Positions 1-9,099 are shown, numbered from the stretch's first letter. The stretch is 64,000 bases of DNA from Pseudochrobactrum asaccharolyticum (GCF_003314995.1 NZ_QNRH01000002.1:682001-746000), one strand, 5' to 3'. Notes: generated by a model not told the origin, from the letters alone. Translations and numbers: made by a program.

Positions 1-17
1 TCCTGTTCATCAGCCAT
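1..17 (-). CDS. Possible first codons of the gene downstream of divL (tsaE by synteny), cut by window edge
   Basis: An ATG read leftward at 17 would begin Met-Ala-Asp-Glu-Gln. A GGAAG Shine-Dalgarno-like motif lies five bases upstream. From memory, rhizobia commonly carry tsaE, the ATPase of tRNA threonylcarbamoyladenosine synthesis, directly after this kinase, so tsaE is the likely identity. Only 17 bases are present and nothing in them identifies the protein, so the call rests on position alone. Confidence 0.35.
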
Positions 18-104
18 GCCAGCTTCCGTTATTATATGCCCTGCCCGTCATCTGCGGACATGATGAGAATAATGATATTCAGAGGAAAAAACAGCCTGAT
101 CCGG

Positions 105-2714
105 TTATTCCGCTGCCGTGCGATAAATACGGGCATCCAGCGGGAAACGCACAAGCACAGTTGTACCTGAGGACGGTGCCGTGCGGATATCAACCGTGCC
201 GCCATGCAGTTCCACAAAGCTTTTCACCAGTGACAAACCAAGCCCTGCCCCACGTCGACGACCGCCATTGCTATGCGACTGGAAGCGTTTGAAGACTGTA
301 TCCAGCACTTCCTTGGGCATACCCGGACCATTATCATGGACGCTGAATACGATATGCTCATCACGGCGACGGATATCAAGCGAAACCTCTGAACCTTCCG
401 GCGCATAATTGGCTGCATTGCTCAGTAGATTAAACAATACCTGATGCACACGATTGGCATCGCCGCGGAAACTGGTGACCGCATCTTCAATCCGGACTTT
501 CAGCGCAATGTCATGTTCACGCAGGCGATCCGCCACGCGCTCACTGGCAGCAGTGACGGCATCACGCACGGATACATCGCTGACATCCAGCTCCATAATA
601 CCGGCATCAACGGTCGCCAGATCCAGAATATCATTCACAATCGTCAGCAGGGTCAGCGAGGACGTGCTGATATGTTCAACATATTCGCGCTGACGGTTAT
701 TCAGCTCACCGAAGCCCGGTGTCTGCAACAATTCCGTAAAGCCGATAATGTTGGTGAGCGGCGAGCGCAGCTCGTATGATACGTGCTGCACGAAATCATT
801 CTTGATCTGATCAGCCAGTTCCAGCGCTTCATTCTTGTCTTTCAGCGCACGTTCCACATGCACCGTATCCGACACATCAACAAAGGTCAGCATCATCTGC
901 CCCTTTGGCAGCGGTACAACGGCATAGGAAAGGATTGTGCCGGTGGACAGTTCCGCCTGCCCCTGCGTGCCTTCACGCTTGTCAGCAATACCGGTCACAG
1001 CCGAGACAAATTCGTCCCAATAACGGTCATCGGCCAGTTCTTTGCACTGCTTGCGAATGACCGAAATATGCGTGCCTTCAACGGCAATGGTCGGCGGGAT
1101 TGACCACAATTCGGCAAAGGCCGGATTGGACAGGCGAATGCGACCATCGGCGCCGAACACGGCCACGCCTTCAGCCAGATGATCCAGCGTTTCGCCCTGC
1201 ACTTTCATCAAAGTATTATAACGGCTTTCGAGATCGAATTTCTCGGTCATATTCTCGAAGAACCATGTCACCCCGCCCTGCGGATGCGGATTGGCAACCA
1301 CACGCAAGGTGCGGCTGTCGGGCAGATGCCACCAATGTTCCTGCGGATCAACGGCACGATAAGCCGACAGCATGGATTCTTTCCAGCGGCGCCATTCCGG
1401 CTGTTCCGGTAATTTACCGTCACTGCGCAAACCGTCAAACAACATGGCATTGCTCGGATGGCTTTCCAGATAGGCAATATCCAGCGACCACAATTTGGCA
1501 AAAGCCTGATTGAAGAATTGCAGCTTCATTTCCGGATCAAAAATCGCCACAGCGGTTGAGAGTTGGTCGAGCGTTTCCGCATGGCTGCGAAGCGTGCGCT
1601 GCAATTCAGCCCGCACCTGCTCCAGATCACTCATATTGGCTGCAAAACCGGCAGAACCCGCAGAGCAAGCAACTTCTGCAACATCCAGCATATGGCGGTC
1701 GCCATCAATAACTGTCGCCAGACGATCGCGGAAAGTCGCAATGGATGCGCTCTGCGATCCTGTTAACGGCACAGCAGGTTGCTGGTTTTGGGAGGTTCCG
1801 TCAGCAGACAAGACGCGCTCGCGCTCAATCTTCTGGCGTGCCTGCTCGCCGAGCAATTCACGGCCTTCCTGCAGAACCTGATCAAGATCCGTTGCGCCAA
1901 CAGCCTGCACATAGGCGTTATTTGCCCAGTTCAACCGTCCGTCGGTGCCGCGTGTCCATACAGTCTGGTCAAGGCGGTTTAACAAGGCATAGAGCATGGT
2001 CAAAGTGTCAAACAGCTCATTATTCTGCATCTGCAATTGTGCAGCTCTGGCCTGAACACCATCCACATTAATAAAGCGGGTAATCGCATAGGCGCCGGTC
2101 GTTTGCCCCTGCACTTCCAGCATTGTGCCATTATTGGTTTCAACCAGAAAATCAAATGAGCGACCATGTTCACGCAGCGATAAAGTCGCGCGTTCAAGTG
2201 CAACAACGGAATCGGTGCGAAGCCAGCGCCCGAAACTTAAAAATGCTGCAGTATCCTGAGGTGCACCGCTGGCAACCGGTAATTGTCCAAGGACTTCTGT
2301 CTGTTTATTTTGCTGTGCTGTACCACGTTTTGCAGGCTCAGCGCCTGCCCAGACGACAATACGCTGATCTTTCAGATTAAGCAGGGTTTCGCTGCGCGTC
2401 ACCATGTGGCTAAGATCCGCAACACGTGCACGCAAAGCCGTATTTTCTCTGTTCACACGATTGCGGCTGCGGATAATCCAGCTGACGGATAACAGAGCTG
2501 CACCTGTCACCCCTACAACAATGGCAAATTGCACAACCTCATTCGGGCCGACGGTGCTGCCGCCTGGCAAGGGAATGCGTCCGATATCATAGTTTTGTGC
2601 CAGTGCATGGCCGGAGAATAAAACGGAAGAGAATGAGGCTGCTGCGGCCAAAGCTTTACGAAAATGACGGCTGATAAAAGAGCCTTTATTTCCTGATGCG
2701 CTGACACCTGACAT
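105..2714 (-). CDS. divL: DivL-type PAS sensor kinase with Tyr in place of the phospho-acceptor His
   Basis: An 869-residue membrane sensor kinase. The N-terminus has a signal-like hydrophobic stretch (about residues 20-40) and a transmembrane helix (about 62-82). Several PAS-like repeats with WANNAY/FFNQAF/LSNPAF motifs follow, then a HisKA/HATPase_c core. The expected H-box His is Tyr647 (SYELRSPL; codon TAC at 774-776). The N box (NLLSNAANYAP), DNGPGMP and GAGLGLSL glycine boxes are intact, so the ATP lid remains. In Caulobacter, DivL has Tyr at this position and acts as a cell-fate scaffold that modulates the kinase CckA and so CtrA. By homology this protein probably signals through partner binding rather than autophosphorylation. 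It is transcribed away from ahcY, separated by about 200 bases. The kinase family is certain and the DivL orthology is strong. Confidence 0.9.
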   Translation of the reverse strand: MSGVSASGNKGSFISRHFRKALAAAASFSSVLFSGHALAQNYDIGRIPLPGGSTVGPNEVVQFAIVVGVTGAALLSVSWIIRSRNRVNRENTALRARVADLSHMVTRSETLLNLKDQRIVVWAGAEPAKRGTAQQNKQTEVLGQLPVASGAPQDTAAFLSFGRWLRTDSVVALERATLSLREHGRSFDFLVETNNGTMLEVQGQTTGAYAITRFINVDGVQARAAQLQMQNNELFDTLTMLYALLNRLDQTVWTRGTDGRLNWANNAYVQAVGATDLDQVLQEGRELLGEQARQKIERERVLSADGTSQNQQPAVPLTGSQSASIATFRDRLATVIDGDRHMLDVAEVACSAGSAGFAANMSDLEQVRAELQRTLRSHAETLDQLSTAVAIFDPEMKLQFFNQAFAKLWSLDIAYLESHPSNAMLFDGLRSDGKLPEQPEWRRWKESMLSAYRAVDPQEHWWHLPDSRTLRVVANPHPQGGVTWFFENMTEKFDLESRYNTLMKVQGETLDHLAEGVAVFGADGRIRLSNPAFAELWSIPPTIAVEGTHISVIRKQCKELADDRYWDEFVSAVTGIADKREGTQGQAELSTGTILSYAVVPLPKGQMMLTFVDVSDTVHVERALKDKNEALELADQIKNDFVQHVSYELRSPLTNIIGFTELLQTPGFGELNNRQREYVEHISTSSLTLLTIVNDILDLATVDAGIMELDVSDVSVRDAVTAASERVADRLREHDIALKVRIEDAVTSFRGDANRVHQVLFNLLSNAANYAPEGSEVSLDIRRRDEHIVFSVHDNGPGMPKEVLDTVFKRFQSHSNGGRRRGAGLGLSLVKSFVELHGGTVDIRTAPSSGTTVLVRFPLDARIYRTAAE

Positions 2715-2849
2715 GCCTTAAAATTCTCCGTCACAGTATTCACTGCTTCATATCTGTTTAAAAATCAGCGGCAGTAATTTCTGCCATTATCTTCGAATCA
2801 TACCACAATACAGGCACGGGAATTCAGATTGAAGCGCTGCGTGGGCAAA

Positions 2850-2882
2850 AATAAAAACCGGAAGAATGTCAATTCTTCCGGT
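2850..2882 (-). terminator. Intrinsic terminator of ahcY
   Basis: An 11-bp perfect stem (ACCGGAAGAAT and its complement) with a four-base loop is followed, on the minus strand, by a run of T interrupted by one A. It sits about 30 bases past the ahcY stop codon. Confidence 0.85.
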
Positions 2883-2913
2883 CTCAATATCTAGTATGCT
2901 GATCAATATATGG

Positions 2914-4314
2914 TTAATATCTGTAGTGATCAGACTTAAATGGCCCCTGCGGTGTTACACCGATATATGCAGCCTGTTCCTCAGAAAGCACAGTCAGTTT
3001 CACGCCAAGCTTGGTAAGATGCAGACGGGCAACCTTTTCATCAAGGTGTTTCGGCAGCACATAAACTTCATTTTTATAATGCTCGCCACGGGTAAACAGC
3101 TCGATCTGACCCAATACCTGATTGGTGAAAGAGGCCGACATTACAAAGCTCGGATGACCGGTCGCGTTGCCGAGATTGAGCAAGCGCCCTTCGGATAACA
3201 GGATCAGACGTTTATCATCCGGGAAGGTGATCATATCCACCTGCGGCTTGATATTTGTCCATTTCAGATTACGCAGCGCACCAACCTGAATTTCATTATC
3301 AAAGTGACCGATATTGCCGACAATCACCATGTCTTTCATCTTGCGCATGTGTTCGATGGTGATGACATCTTTATTGCCGGTTGTGGTAATCACGATATCC
3401 GCATCAGGGGCAGCATCATCCAGTGTCACCACTTCAAAACCATCCATGGCAGCCTGCAGAGCGCAGATCGGATCAACCTCTGTGACTTTAACACGGGCAC
3501 CGGCACCAAGCAGCGATTGCGCCGAGCCTTTACCCACATCGCCATAACCGCAGACAACAGCCACTTTACCGGCCATCATCACGTCAGTTCCGCGGCGGAT
3601 ACCATCGACCAACGACTCTTTACAGCCGTATTTATTGTCGAATTTCGACTTGGTCACACTGTCATTGACGTTAATCGCAGGGAAAGGCAGCTGACCGGCA
3701 CGCTGCAACTGGTAAAGACGGTTCACACCGGTGGTGGTTTCTTCCGTCACACCTTTTAGTGCCGCACGCTGGCGGGTGAAAAAGCCGGGCGTTTCGGTCA
3801 TACGCTTTTTGATTTGAGCGAAAAGAATTTCCTCTTCTTCACTACCCGGATTGGACAGGACATCTTCACCGGCCTCGGCGCGTGCACCGATCAGAATATA
3901 CATGGTGGCATCGCCGCCATCATCGAGGATCAGATTAGAAGGCTCACCATCCGGCCATTGGAAGATTTTGTCGGTATAGGTCCAGTATTCTTCCAGCGTT
4001 TCCCCTTTAATGGCGAAAACCGGTGTACCTTGTGCAGCGATTGCCGCTGCCGCATGATCCTGTGTCGAGAAAATATTGCAGGATGCCCAACGCACTTCCG
4101 CACCCAAAGCCTGCAATGTTTCAATCAGCACTGCTGTCTGAATTGTCATATGCAGGGAACCGGAAATACGCGCGCCTTTGAGTGTCTGCTGCGGGCCGAA
4201 TTCCTCACGTGATGCCATCAGACCCGGCATTTCTGTTTCCGCAATGACAATCTCTTTGCGTCCCCAGTCCGCCAGACCGATATCCTTGATGATATATTCT
4301 CCCGATACAGACAT
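2914..4314 (-). CDS. ahcY: S-adenosyl-L-homocysteine hydrolase
   Basis: A cytosolic NAD-dependent enzyme that splits S-adenosylhomocysteine into adenosine and homocysteine, clearing the inhibitor left by methyltransferases and feeding the methionine cycle. The start chosen gives 466 residues, the length I know for Brucella, beginning [21 protein letters not shown]; an upstream in-frame start at 4353 would add 13 unlikely residues. Visible hallmarks are [29 protein letters not shown], the NAD-binding [12 protein letters not shown] glycine motif, [15 protein letters not shown] and the C-terminal FKSDHYRY that closes the active site. It lies alone between divL and the PTS genes with its own terminator. 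I looked for an S-adenosylhomocysteine riboswitch upstream and recognise none. Confidence 0.97.
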   Translation of the reverse strand: MSVSGEYIIKDIGLADWGRKEIVIAETEMPGLMASREEFGPQQTLKGARISGSLHMTIQTAVLIETLQALGAEVRWASCNIFSTQDHAAAAIAAQGTPVFAIKGETLEEYWTYTDKIFQWPDGEPSNLILDDGGDATMYILIGARAEAGEDVLSNPGSEEEEILFAQIKKRMTETPGFFTRQRAALKGVTEETTTGVNRLYQLQRAGQLPFPAINVNDSVTKSKFDNKYGCKESLVDGIRRGTDVMMAGKVAVVCGYGDVGKGSAQSLLGAGARVKVTEVDPICALQAAMDGFEVVTLDDAAPDADIVITTTGNKDVITIEHMRKMKDMVIVGNIGHFDNEIQVGALRNLKWTNIKPQVDMITFPDDKRLILLSEGRLLNLGNATGHPSFVMSASFTNQVLGQIELFTRGEHYKNEVYVLPKHLDEKVARLHLTKLGVKLTVLSEEQAAYIGVTPQGPFKSDHYRY

Positions 4315-4431
4315 CTGCACTCCGCCTTCAGTTGTTACAACATGGATAGGCAATTTGTATCAGATCAGATCAGAGGGCTCAAATAAAATATAAGGCAATC
4401 TTTATATCTTTATGTAACAGAAATCCGGCAT

Positions 4432-4457
4432 AAAAAAAGCACCGGAAAACCGGTGCT
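4432..4457 (-). terminator. Intrinsic terminator after HPr gene
   Basis: An 8-bp GC-rich stem (AGCACCGG/CCGGTGCT) with an AAAA loop leads, on the minus strand, into seven consecutive T. It ends the EIIA-HPr transcript about 22 bases past the HPr stop. Confidence 0.9.
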
Positions 4458-4479
4458 CTTATAAATTAAAAGGCTGAGA

Positions 4480-4791
4480 TCAGCATTCTTCGCCGAATTT
4501 ATCACCAACGAGCTTCTCGAGGGCATCCAGTACAGCGACGGCCTCAACGCCGCAGGCGCTGACTTCAATGCAGCACCCCGGAGAGGCTGCGAGCATCATC
4601 AAGCCCATAATGGATGTACCGCCAACGCTCATGCCGTCTTTTTCAACACGGACATGGGCATTAAAACTATCCACCAGCTGCACGAATTTTGCTGAAGCCC
4701 GCGCATGCAAACCACGCTTATTTACAATCGTAAATGAGCGGCTTTCCGCTTTATCTGCCTCATAACAGCCGCTGACAGCAACTTGCGCCAT
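4480..4791 (-). CDS. HPr phosphocarrier of the regulatory PTS
   Basis: A 103-residue HPr-family protein. The catalytic His is in RGLHARASAKFV (His29 from this start), which accepts phosphate from EI. The regulatory Ser is in GGTSIMGLMMLAAS (Ser60), the target of HPr kinase encoded at 5697-6179. In Brucella and other alphaproteobacteria this incomplete PTS lacks sugar permeases and serves as a nitrogen/carbon signalling relay. About 24 residues precede the usual HPr start region, and Cys residues near both ends (Gly-Cys-Tyr and a terminal Glu-Glu-Cys) are a little unusual. It follows the EIIA gene by about 106 bases and ends at a strong terminator. Confidence 0.95.
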   Translation of the reverse strand: MAQVAVSGCYEADKAESRSFTIVNKRGLHARASAKFVQLVDSFNAHVRVEKDGMSVGGTSIMGLMMLAASPGCCIEVSACGVEAVAVLDALEKLVGDKFGEEC

Positions 4792-4875
4792 ATTTTACTT
4801 TCCCGTCAAAAATGACGCCTGAATGGTCATCAGAACCCAAGAGTCTTTAGACCCGCAGTACCTGACTTTGTTATT

Positions 4876-4925
4876 TGCCAGTCAGGTACTGACTTAGTTA
4901 CTTACTAGTCAGTACCTGACTGGCA
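4876..4925. repeat. Perfect 18-bp inverted repeat at the 3' end of the EIIA gene
   Basis: Bases 4876-4893 and 4908-4925 are perfect reverse complements separated by 14 bases. A further 10-bp copy of the core (AGTACCTGAC) lies at 4857-4866. The right arm encodes residues near the C-terminus of EIIA and the stop codon (4898-4900) falls in the loop. There is no T run on either side, so it is not a standard terminator. It could stabilise the mRNA 3' end or be a small dispersed palindrome. Confidence 0.85.
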
Positions 4926-5299
4926 ACATTAATATATTTACGGCCGGCATCCTGCGCCTCACGCAAAGATGCTTCCATATCACCGGACTGGCGCACACTG
5001 GTCAGCTTGATCAGCATCGGCAGATTAACCCCTGCGATCACCTCAACCCTGCCCGCATCCAGCACTGAAATTGCCAGATTGGATGGCGTTCCGCCAAACA
5101 TATCCGTCAGGATAATGACACCCTGCCCGAGATCAGCTTTTTCAACCGCCGCGACAATATCTTCACGGCGTTTTTCCATATCATCATCGGCACCGATACA
5201 AACGGTTTCGAAATGTTCCTGAGGGCCGACAACATGCTCAACAGCATGGTGAAACTCTTCGGCCAGCCTTCCGTGCGTAACAAGCACGAGTCCGATCAT
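4898..5299 (-). CDS. PTS EIIA component, mannose (Man) family
   Basis: A 133-residue single-domain EIIA of the mannose family. The start MIGLVLVTHGRLAEEF carries the phosphorylated His9, and the body has LTDMFGGTPSNLAI, the conserved glycine-rich loop of EIIA-Man. No EIIB/C/D permease is present. In alphaproteobacteria this protein acts as the end acceptor of a regulatory EI-NPr-EIIA chain and works with HPr kinase. The last residues (about ASQVLTSK) are encoded by the inverted repeat at 4876-4925 and look less conserved than the rest, so the tail may have been altered by that element. It is transcribed leftward ahead of the HPr gene. Confidence 0.93.
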   Translation of the reverse strand: MIGLVLVTHGRLAEEFHHAVEHVVGPQEHFETVCIGADDDMEKRREDIVAAVEKADLGQGVIILTDMFGGTPSNLAISVLDAGRVEVIAGVNLPMLIKLTSVRQSGDMEASLREAQDAGRKYINVASQVLTSK

Positions 5300-5696
5300 T
5301 ATGTAACTGCTCCTGCCGGTCGCTTTTCCATTGCTGCACTCAAACTAGCGTCGAACCCACAATATAAAAGCCTGTAAGCTATATCTTAGCCCGAACCACC
5401 GGTTCAGACATTTATTCATAAAACTTAAGCTCTCCGGCCAACAGAACCTGACTGTGCAATCAGGTTTTCAACATTGGCCAGACCGTCTATGTTGGCACCG
5501 AGAATAATGAGTGCAAGCAAAAAATAAAGCCCCCCATGATTTTCGTCGGTTATGCCGCACTAAACCATATTGATATCTATCAATCAGCCGTTAAAAAAAC
5601 ATTGTATATCAGCATGTCCTACGCTCGACCGGATGCTGTGACCATTTAAAAAGTAGCGGGATCATCCGAATATCGGATATTTTACGGCCTGATGCT
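5300..5696. other. Gene-free gap between hprK and the EIIA gene, with a possible decayed coding fragment
   Basis: About 400 bases with no intact gene, although these neighbours are often closely spaced in relatives. On the minus strand, 5425-5559 stays open without an ATG and encodes a tail including GANIDGLANVENLIAQ. This loosely resembles the GANIxGF...V...AQ end of NADP-glutamate dehydrogenase. The likeness is weak, so I do not call a pseudogene. A 7-bp hairpin with an 8-base loop (AACCTGA/TCAGGTT) lies at about 5446-5467. The promoter of the EIIA-HPr unit presumably lies near 5300-5400. Confidence 0.4.
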
Positions 5697-6179
5697 TTAG
5701 GCAGTCTTACTGCCATCCCAGCGTTTCATAAATAAAGTAGCTTCAATCGCTCTGGCACATTGCAGCGAATCACAACCGCCGGTCAGTTCGGGCAGTGTCA
5801 GAACCGGCAGCATAAATCCTGCCAGATCGCGTTGTTCATCTCTTGGGTAGCGTGGCGCTTTATCGGCACAAACCAGTTCTACCAGCAGATTGACCTCTGC
5901 CTGCGGTTGATATGGCACCTCAAACAGACCTGCACCGCGAATTTCAATTGCACCGGCAATAACCGAAGGTGTCGATGCGATCAGCTTTTTATTGGTAATG
6001 TTGAGAATGGTCTGATCATCAGAAATCAGCGTACCGACACGCCCTGCCTGTTGCGCCCGCTCAATGAGTGTCAAAGCCAGCGATGATTTACCGGAACCAG
6101 AACTGCCGCACAGTAAAACACCGAAAGAACCGAGAACCAATGATGTGGCGTGAAACACAAACCCTTCAGATTTAGCCAT
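5697..6179 (-). CDS. hprK: HPr kinase/phosphorylase, short alphaproteobacterial form
   Basis: A 160-residue protein that phosphorylates and dephosphorylates the regulatory serine of HPr. It has the Walker A loop GSSGSGKSS (residues 25-33), LISDDQTI and the AGAIEIRGAGLFEV signature of the HprK catalytic domain. It lacks the N-terminal domain of the roughly 310-residue Firmicutes enzyme, which is normal in alphaproteobacteria. It starts 18 bases after the chvG stop and so is probably co-transcribed with chvI-chvG. This matches the Brucella arrangement, where the BvrR/BvrS system and the PTS genes are linked genetically and functionally. Confidence 0.95.
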   Translation of the reverse strand: MAKSEGFVFHATSLVLGSFGVLLCGSSGSGKSSLALTLIERAQQAGRVGTLISDDQTILNITNKKLIASTPSVIAGAIEIRGAGLFEVPYQPQAEVNLLVELVCADKAPRYPRDEQRDLAGFMLPVLTLPELTGGCDSLQCARAIEATLFMKRWDGSKTA

Positions 6180-6197
6180 GTGTTTCTCCGCTTTTCA

Positions 6198-8039
6198 TCA
6201 ATTATCTGTATTTTGTGCGACCTGTGTGCGCTGACGCTTGGTATTTTCCGGTAATTCTGCAGGTAAATCAATCAGGAACCGCGCACCCAGCCAATGTTCC
6301 GGATTTTCCGGATCAAGAATATTCGACGCTGTCAGCGTGCCTCCATGCGCTTCAATAATCTGCCGGCTGATCGACAATCCCAGACCGGAATTCTGACCAA
6401 ATGCCTCTGATGACGGGCGATCCGTATAAAAACGCTCAAAAATACGCTCAATATTTTCAGCACCAATCCCCGGGCCATTATCCTCAACGGTTACCTGAAT
6501 TTTAGAGCCTTTATGCGCCAGATAAACACGGATTTCACCATTATCTTCCGGCACAAAGGTACGGGCATTTTCAATCAGATTTGACACGACCTGACCAAGA
6601 CGCAGATCATGCCCCGGCAGATAGAAACCTTTTGCCCCTGCCGGTAATTTACCGATATCGAGCAGAATTTTAGTACCAATTTTATTGCGTCGTACTTCCC
6701 GCGCTGCTGCCACGATATTATTGAGCAGTGCCTGCATATCCACACGGTCAGTATGTTCACGGGCAAGTTCGGCATCGAGACGTGACGCATCCGAAATATC
6801 AGTAATCAGACGATCAAGACGGCGCACATCATGCTGGATTACATCCAGAAGACGGGTTTTCGCACTATCAGTTTTTGCCAGCGGCAGCGTTTCAACCGCA
6901 CTGCGCAGCGATGTCAGAGGATTTTTCAGCTCGTGGCTGACATCCGCTGCAAAGCTTTCAATAGCCTCAATACGCGCATAAAGCGCATCGGTCATATCGC
7001 GGATCGATGTCGAGAGATGCCCGACCTCATCCTGACGATCAGAAAAATCCGGAATTTCCACACGGCCTTTAATACCATTACGCACACGATCAGCAGCTTC
7101 TGACAATTTGCGCAGCGGATTAGCAATGGTAGACGCCAAAAACAGCGACAGGATCACCATAACCAGCGATACAACCACAAAGACGCGCAGGATCGCATTG
7201 CGCTCACCGCGCACGATTTTGTCGATATCGCCGCCCTCGGTCGACATCAGCAATACACCAAGTACCGCACGATAGCGCTGGATCGGCACAGCGACCGACA
7301 CAACCAGTTCGCCTTTTTCATTGCGGCGTTGTGCTTTGCCCGAAGAACCGGTCAGCGCTGTAATCACTTCCGGATAAACAGAGCCATTACCGCCCGGCTG
7401 CTCCTGATAAAGCGGCAGGCTGTTGCGGTTAATCAGATTATTGAACCAGATGCTGATACGGTCGCCAAAACTACGATCTTCTTCATCCAGCTCCGGCAAA
7501 TCATAGCTCAGCACCTGGCCGCGTGAATAGAGATGACGGGAATCCAGCAGAATATTGGCATTATTATCGTAAATACGCGCACGGGTACTGGTCGGCGAAA
7601 TCAACGTTCGCAACAATGGTGCGACTTTTTCCGGATTGATCGGAAATTCCCAGTTATCCGGAGAATCCGGCGAGGGCGTGATACTCTGTCCGGCTTGCAG
7701 TTCCAGCAATTTATCCGGATCGATCATAATCGAATTGGTATCGACACTTGCCGAAGAGGCAATCGAGGCTGCGATAATCTTACCTTGTGTCAAAAGGCTT
7801 TCAATCTTCGCATCCACCAGCCCGTCGCGGAACTGGTTGAGATACATAATCCCCGAAACCAGCACCGCCAATGCTGCGAGATTGAGAAACAGAATACGTT
7901 TGGTCAGGCTGGAAAACACATAATTGCCCAGCAAGCGGCGCAGCGGTGAAAACAGTCGTCGCCAGACAAGCGACCGCTGTCTTCGTGCAACACGTTCCTT
8001 GCGTCGCTCTATGTTTCTGTTTTCCGTTTCAGCGACCAT
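6198..8039 (-). CDS. chvG: ChvG/BvrS-type sensor histidine kinase
   Basis: A 613-residue inner-membrane kinase that senses acid or envelope change and phosphorylates ChvI. The order is a basic cytoplasmic start, a transmembrane helix (about 47-67), a long periplasmic sensor region, a second helix (LRVFVVVSLVMVILSLFLAST), a HAMP segment (ANPLRKLSEAADRVRNG), the H box SFAADVSHELKNPLTSL with the acceptor His, the N box NLIENARTF and glycine boxes DNGPGIG and GLGLSI. It is the second gene of chvI-chvG-hprK. Orthologues (BvrS in Brucella, ChvG in Agrobacterium, ExoS in Sinorhizobium) control outer-membrane and symbiosis or virulence genes. The gap from chvI carries unusual hairpin repeats. Confidence 0.95.
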   Translation of the reverse strand: MVAETENRNIERRKERVARRQRSLVWRRLFSPLRRLLGNYVFSSLTKRILFLNLAALAVLVSGIMYLNQFRDGLVDAKIESLLTQGKIIAASIASSASVDTNSIMIDPDKLLELQAGQSITPSPDSPDNWEFPINPEKVAPLLRTLISPTSTRARIYDNNANILLDSRHLYSRGQVLSYDLPELDEEDRSFGDRISIWFNNLINRNSLPLYQEQPGGNGSVYPEVITALTGSSGKAQRRNEKGELVVSVAVPIQRYRAVLGVLLMSTEGGDIDKIVRGERNAILRVFVVVSLVMVILSLFLASTIANPLRKLSEAADRVRNGIKGRVEIPDFSDRQDEVGHLSTSIRDMTDALYARIEAIESFAADVSHELKNPLTSLRSAVETLPLAKTDSAKTRLLDVIQHDVRRLDRLITDISDASRLDAELAREHTDRVDMQALLNNIVAAAREVRRNKIGTKILLDIGKLPAGAKGFYLPGHDLRLGQVVSNLIENARTFVPEDNGEIRVYLAHKGSKIQVTVEDNGPGIGAENIERIFERFYTDRPSSEAFGQNSGLGLSISRQIIEAHGGTLTASNILDPENPEHWLGARFLIDLPAELPENTKRQRTQVAQNTDN

Positions 8040-8067
8040 TGAAAACGATCAGTTCCTTTAGCTGAAA

Positions 8068-8108
8068 CACAGGACATCATGTGCTTGATAAGCGCATGAT
8101 GTCCTGTG
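8068..8108. repeat. Long near-perfect hairpin upstream of chvG
   Basis: Fourteen perfectly complementary bases (8068-8081 with 8095-8108) continue inward with one G-T pair, giving a stem of about 19 bp closed by a three-base loop. It stands between the chvI repeat array and the chvG start at 8039. No T run follows on the minus strand, so it looks like an mRNA stabiliser or processing site rather than a terminator. Confidence 0.8.
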
Positions 8109-8118
8109 CTTTAAATAT

Positions 8119-8235
8119 CTACGGGGCTTATACACCTCGTAGTTTTATTTTAGCGAGGCTTTTTACACCTCGTATTCCTTAATTTTACGAGGCTTACGCC
8201 TCATGCTTCTTAGTTTTGCGAGGCTTACGCCTCGC
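8119..8235. repeat. Four tandem hairpin repeats between chvI and chvG
   Basis: Read on the minus strand, a unit of about 31-33 bases occurs four times: a small hairpin GAGGYGTAA..GCCTCG followed by an A/T-rich spacer such as AAAACTAAG. Copies sit near 8218-8235, 8189-8202, 8154-8172 and 8121-8140, with sequence drift increasing away from chvI. The first copy contains the last codons and TAA stop of chvI, which suggests the array grew by duplication of the chvI 3' end. Confidence 0.75.
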
Positions 8236-8944
8236 GGAAGCGATAGCCAACACCGTAAAGCGTCTCAATCATTTCAAAATCATCATCAACAACTTTGAAC
8301 TTTTTACGCAGACGTTTGATATGGCTGTCGATCGTGCGGTCATCAACATAGACCTGCTCGTCATACGCCGCATCCATCAGCGCATCACGGCTTTTCACAA
8401 CGCCCGGACGCTGTGCCAGCGAATGCAGAATAAGGAATTCTGTCACAGTGAGGGTGACCGGTTCGCCTTTCCATGTGCAGGTATGGCGTTCCTGATCCAT
8501 TTCCAGCTGGCCGCGCTGTAATGATTTAGTCGGCTGACCCGGATTTTTAACCGCACCTTCACGAGCGGCCACACGACGCAGAACCGCTTTCACGCGTTCT
8601 ACCAGCAGGCGCTGTGAGAATGGTTTGGTGATAAAATCATCCGCACCCATTTTCAGGCCAAATAATTCATCGATCTCATCATCTTTCGAAGTCAGGAAGA
8701 TCACTGGAAGATCAGACTTCTGACGCAGACGACGCAGCAGTTCCATGCCGTCCATACGTGGCATTTTAATATCAAAAATCGCGAGGTTCGGCGGACGCGC
8801 AGTCAAACCATCCAGTGCGGACGCACCATCTGTATAGGTCTCAACCCGATAGCCTTCCGACTCCAAAGCAATGGAAACAGAAGTCAGGATATTACGGTCA
8901 TCATCTACGAGCGCAATGGTCTGTGTTACCGGAACTTCCTTCAT
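8225..8944 (-). CDS. chvI: ChvI/BvrR-type response regulator
   Basis: An OmpR-family regulator of 239 residues paired with ChvG. The receiver domain has the acidic pair in LVDDDRN, the phosphorylated Asp in [16 protein letters not shown], and the T/S and K switch residues in FLTSKDD and TKPFSQR. The C-terminal winged helix includes [14 protein letters not shown], and the protein ends in [11 protein letters not shown] chose the ATG at 8944 because a GAGGAG ribosome site lies just upstream; the alternative TTG at 8962 overlaps that site. It is divergent from pckA. Orthologues activate envelope, exopolysaccharide and virulence genes and affect carbon metabolism. Confidence 0.96.
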   Translation of the reverse strand: MKEVPVTQTIALVDDDRNILTSVSIALESEGYRVETYTDGASALDGLTARPPNLAIFDIKMPRMDGMELLRRLRQKSDLPVIFLTSKDDEIDELFGLKMGADDFITKPFSQRLLVERVKAVLRRVAAREGAVKNPGQPTKSLQRGQLEMDQERHTCTWKGEPVTLTVTEFLILHSLAQRPGVVKSRDALMDAAYDEQVYVDDRTIDSHIKRLRKKFKVVDDDFEMIETLYGVGYRFREA

Positions 8945-9099
8945 CAGGTCGTTTCTCCTCAATCAAATTCAACTATTCAATATATAGCACGTCTTTTAAG
9001 CAGCACAAATTAAGTACAAAGTAAGGCAACAGCACTTTCTCATTTAATTTACTGGTCATTTTTGTCGCGTTTTTTGTCTCACGCTATGTGGATAGCCAG

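Noticed and set aside
4315-4431. Possible S-adenosylhomocysteine or SAM riboswitch before ahcY
   Set aside because: I could not find the conserved core or pairing of a known class; the region is A/T-rich leader only.
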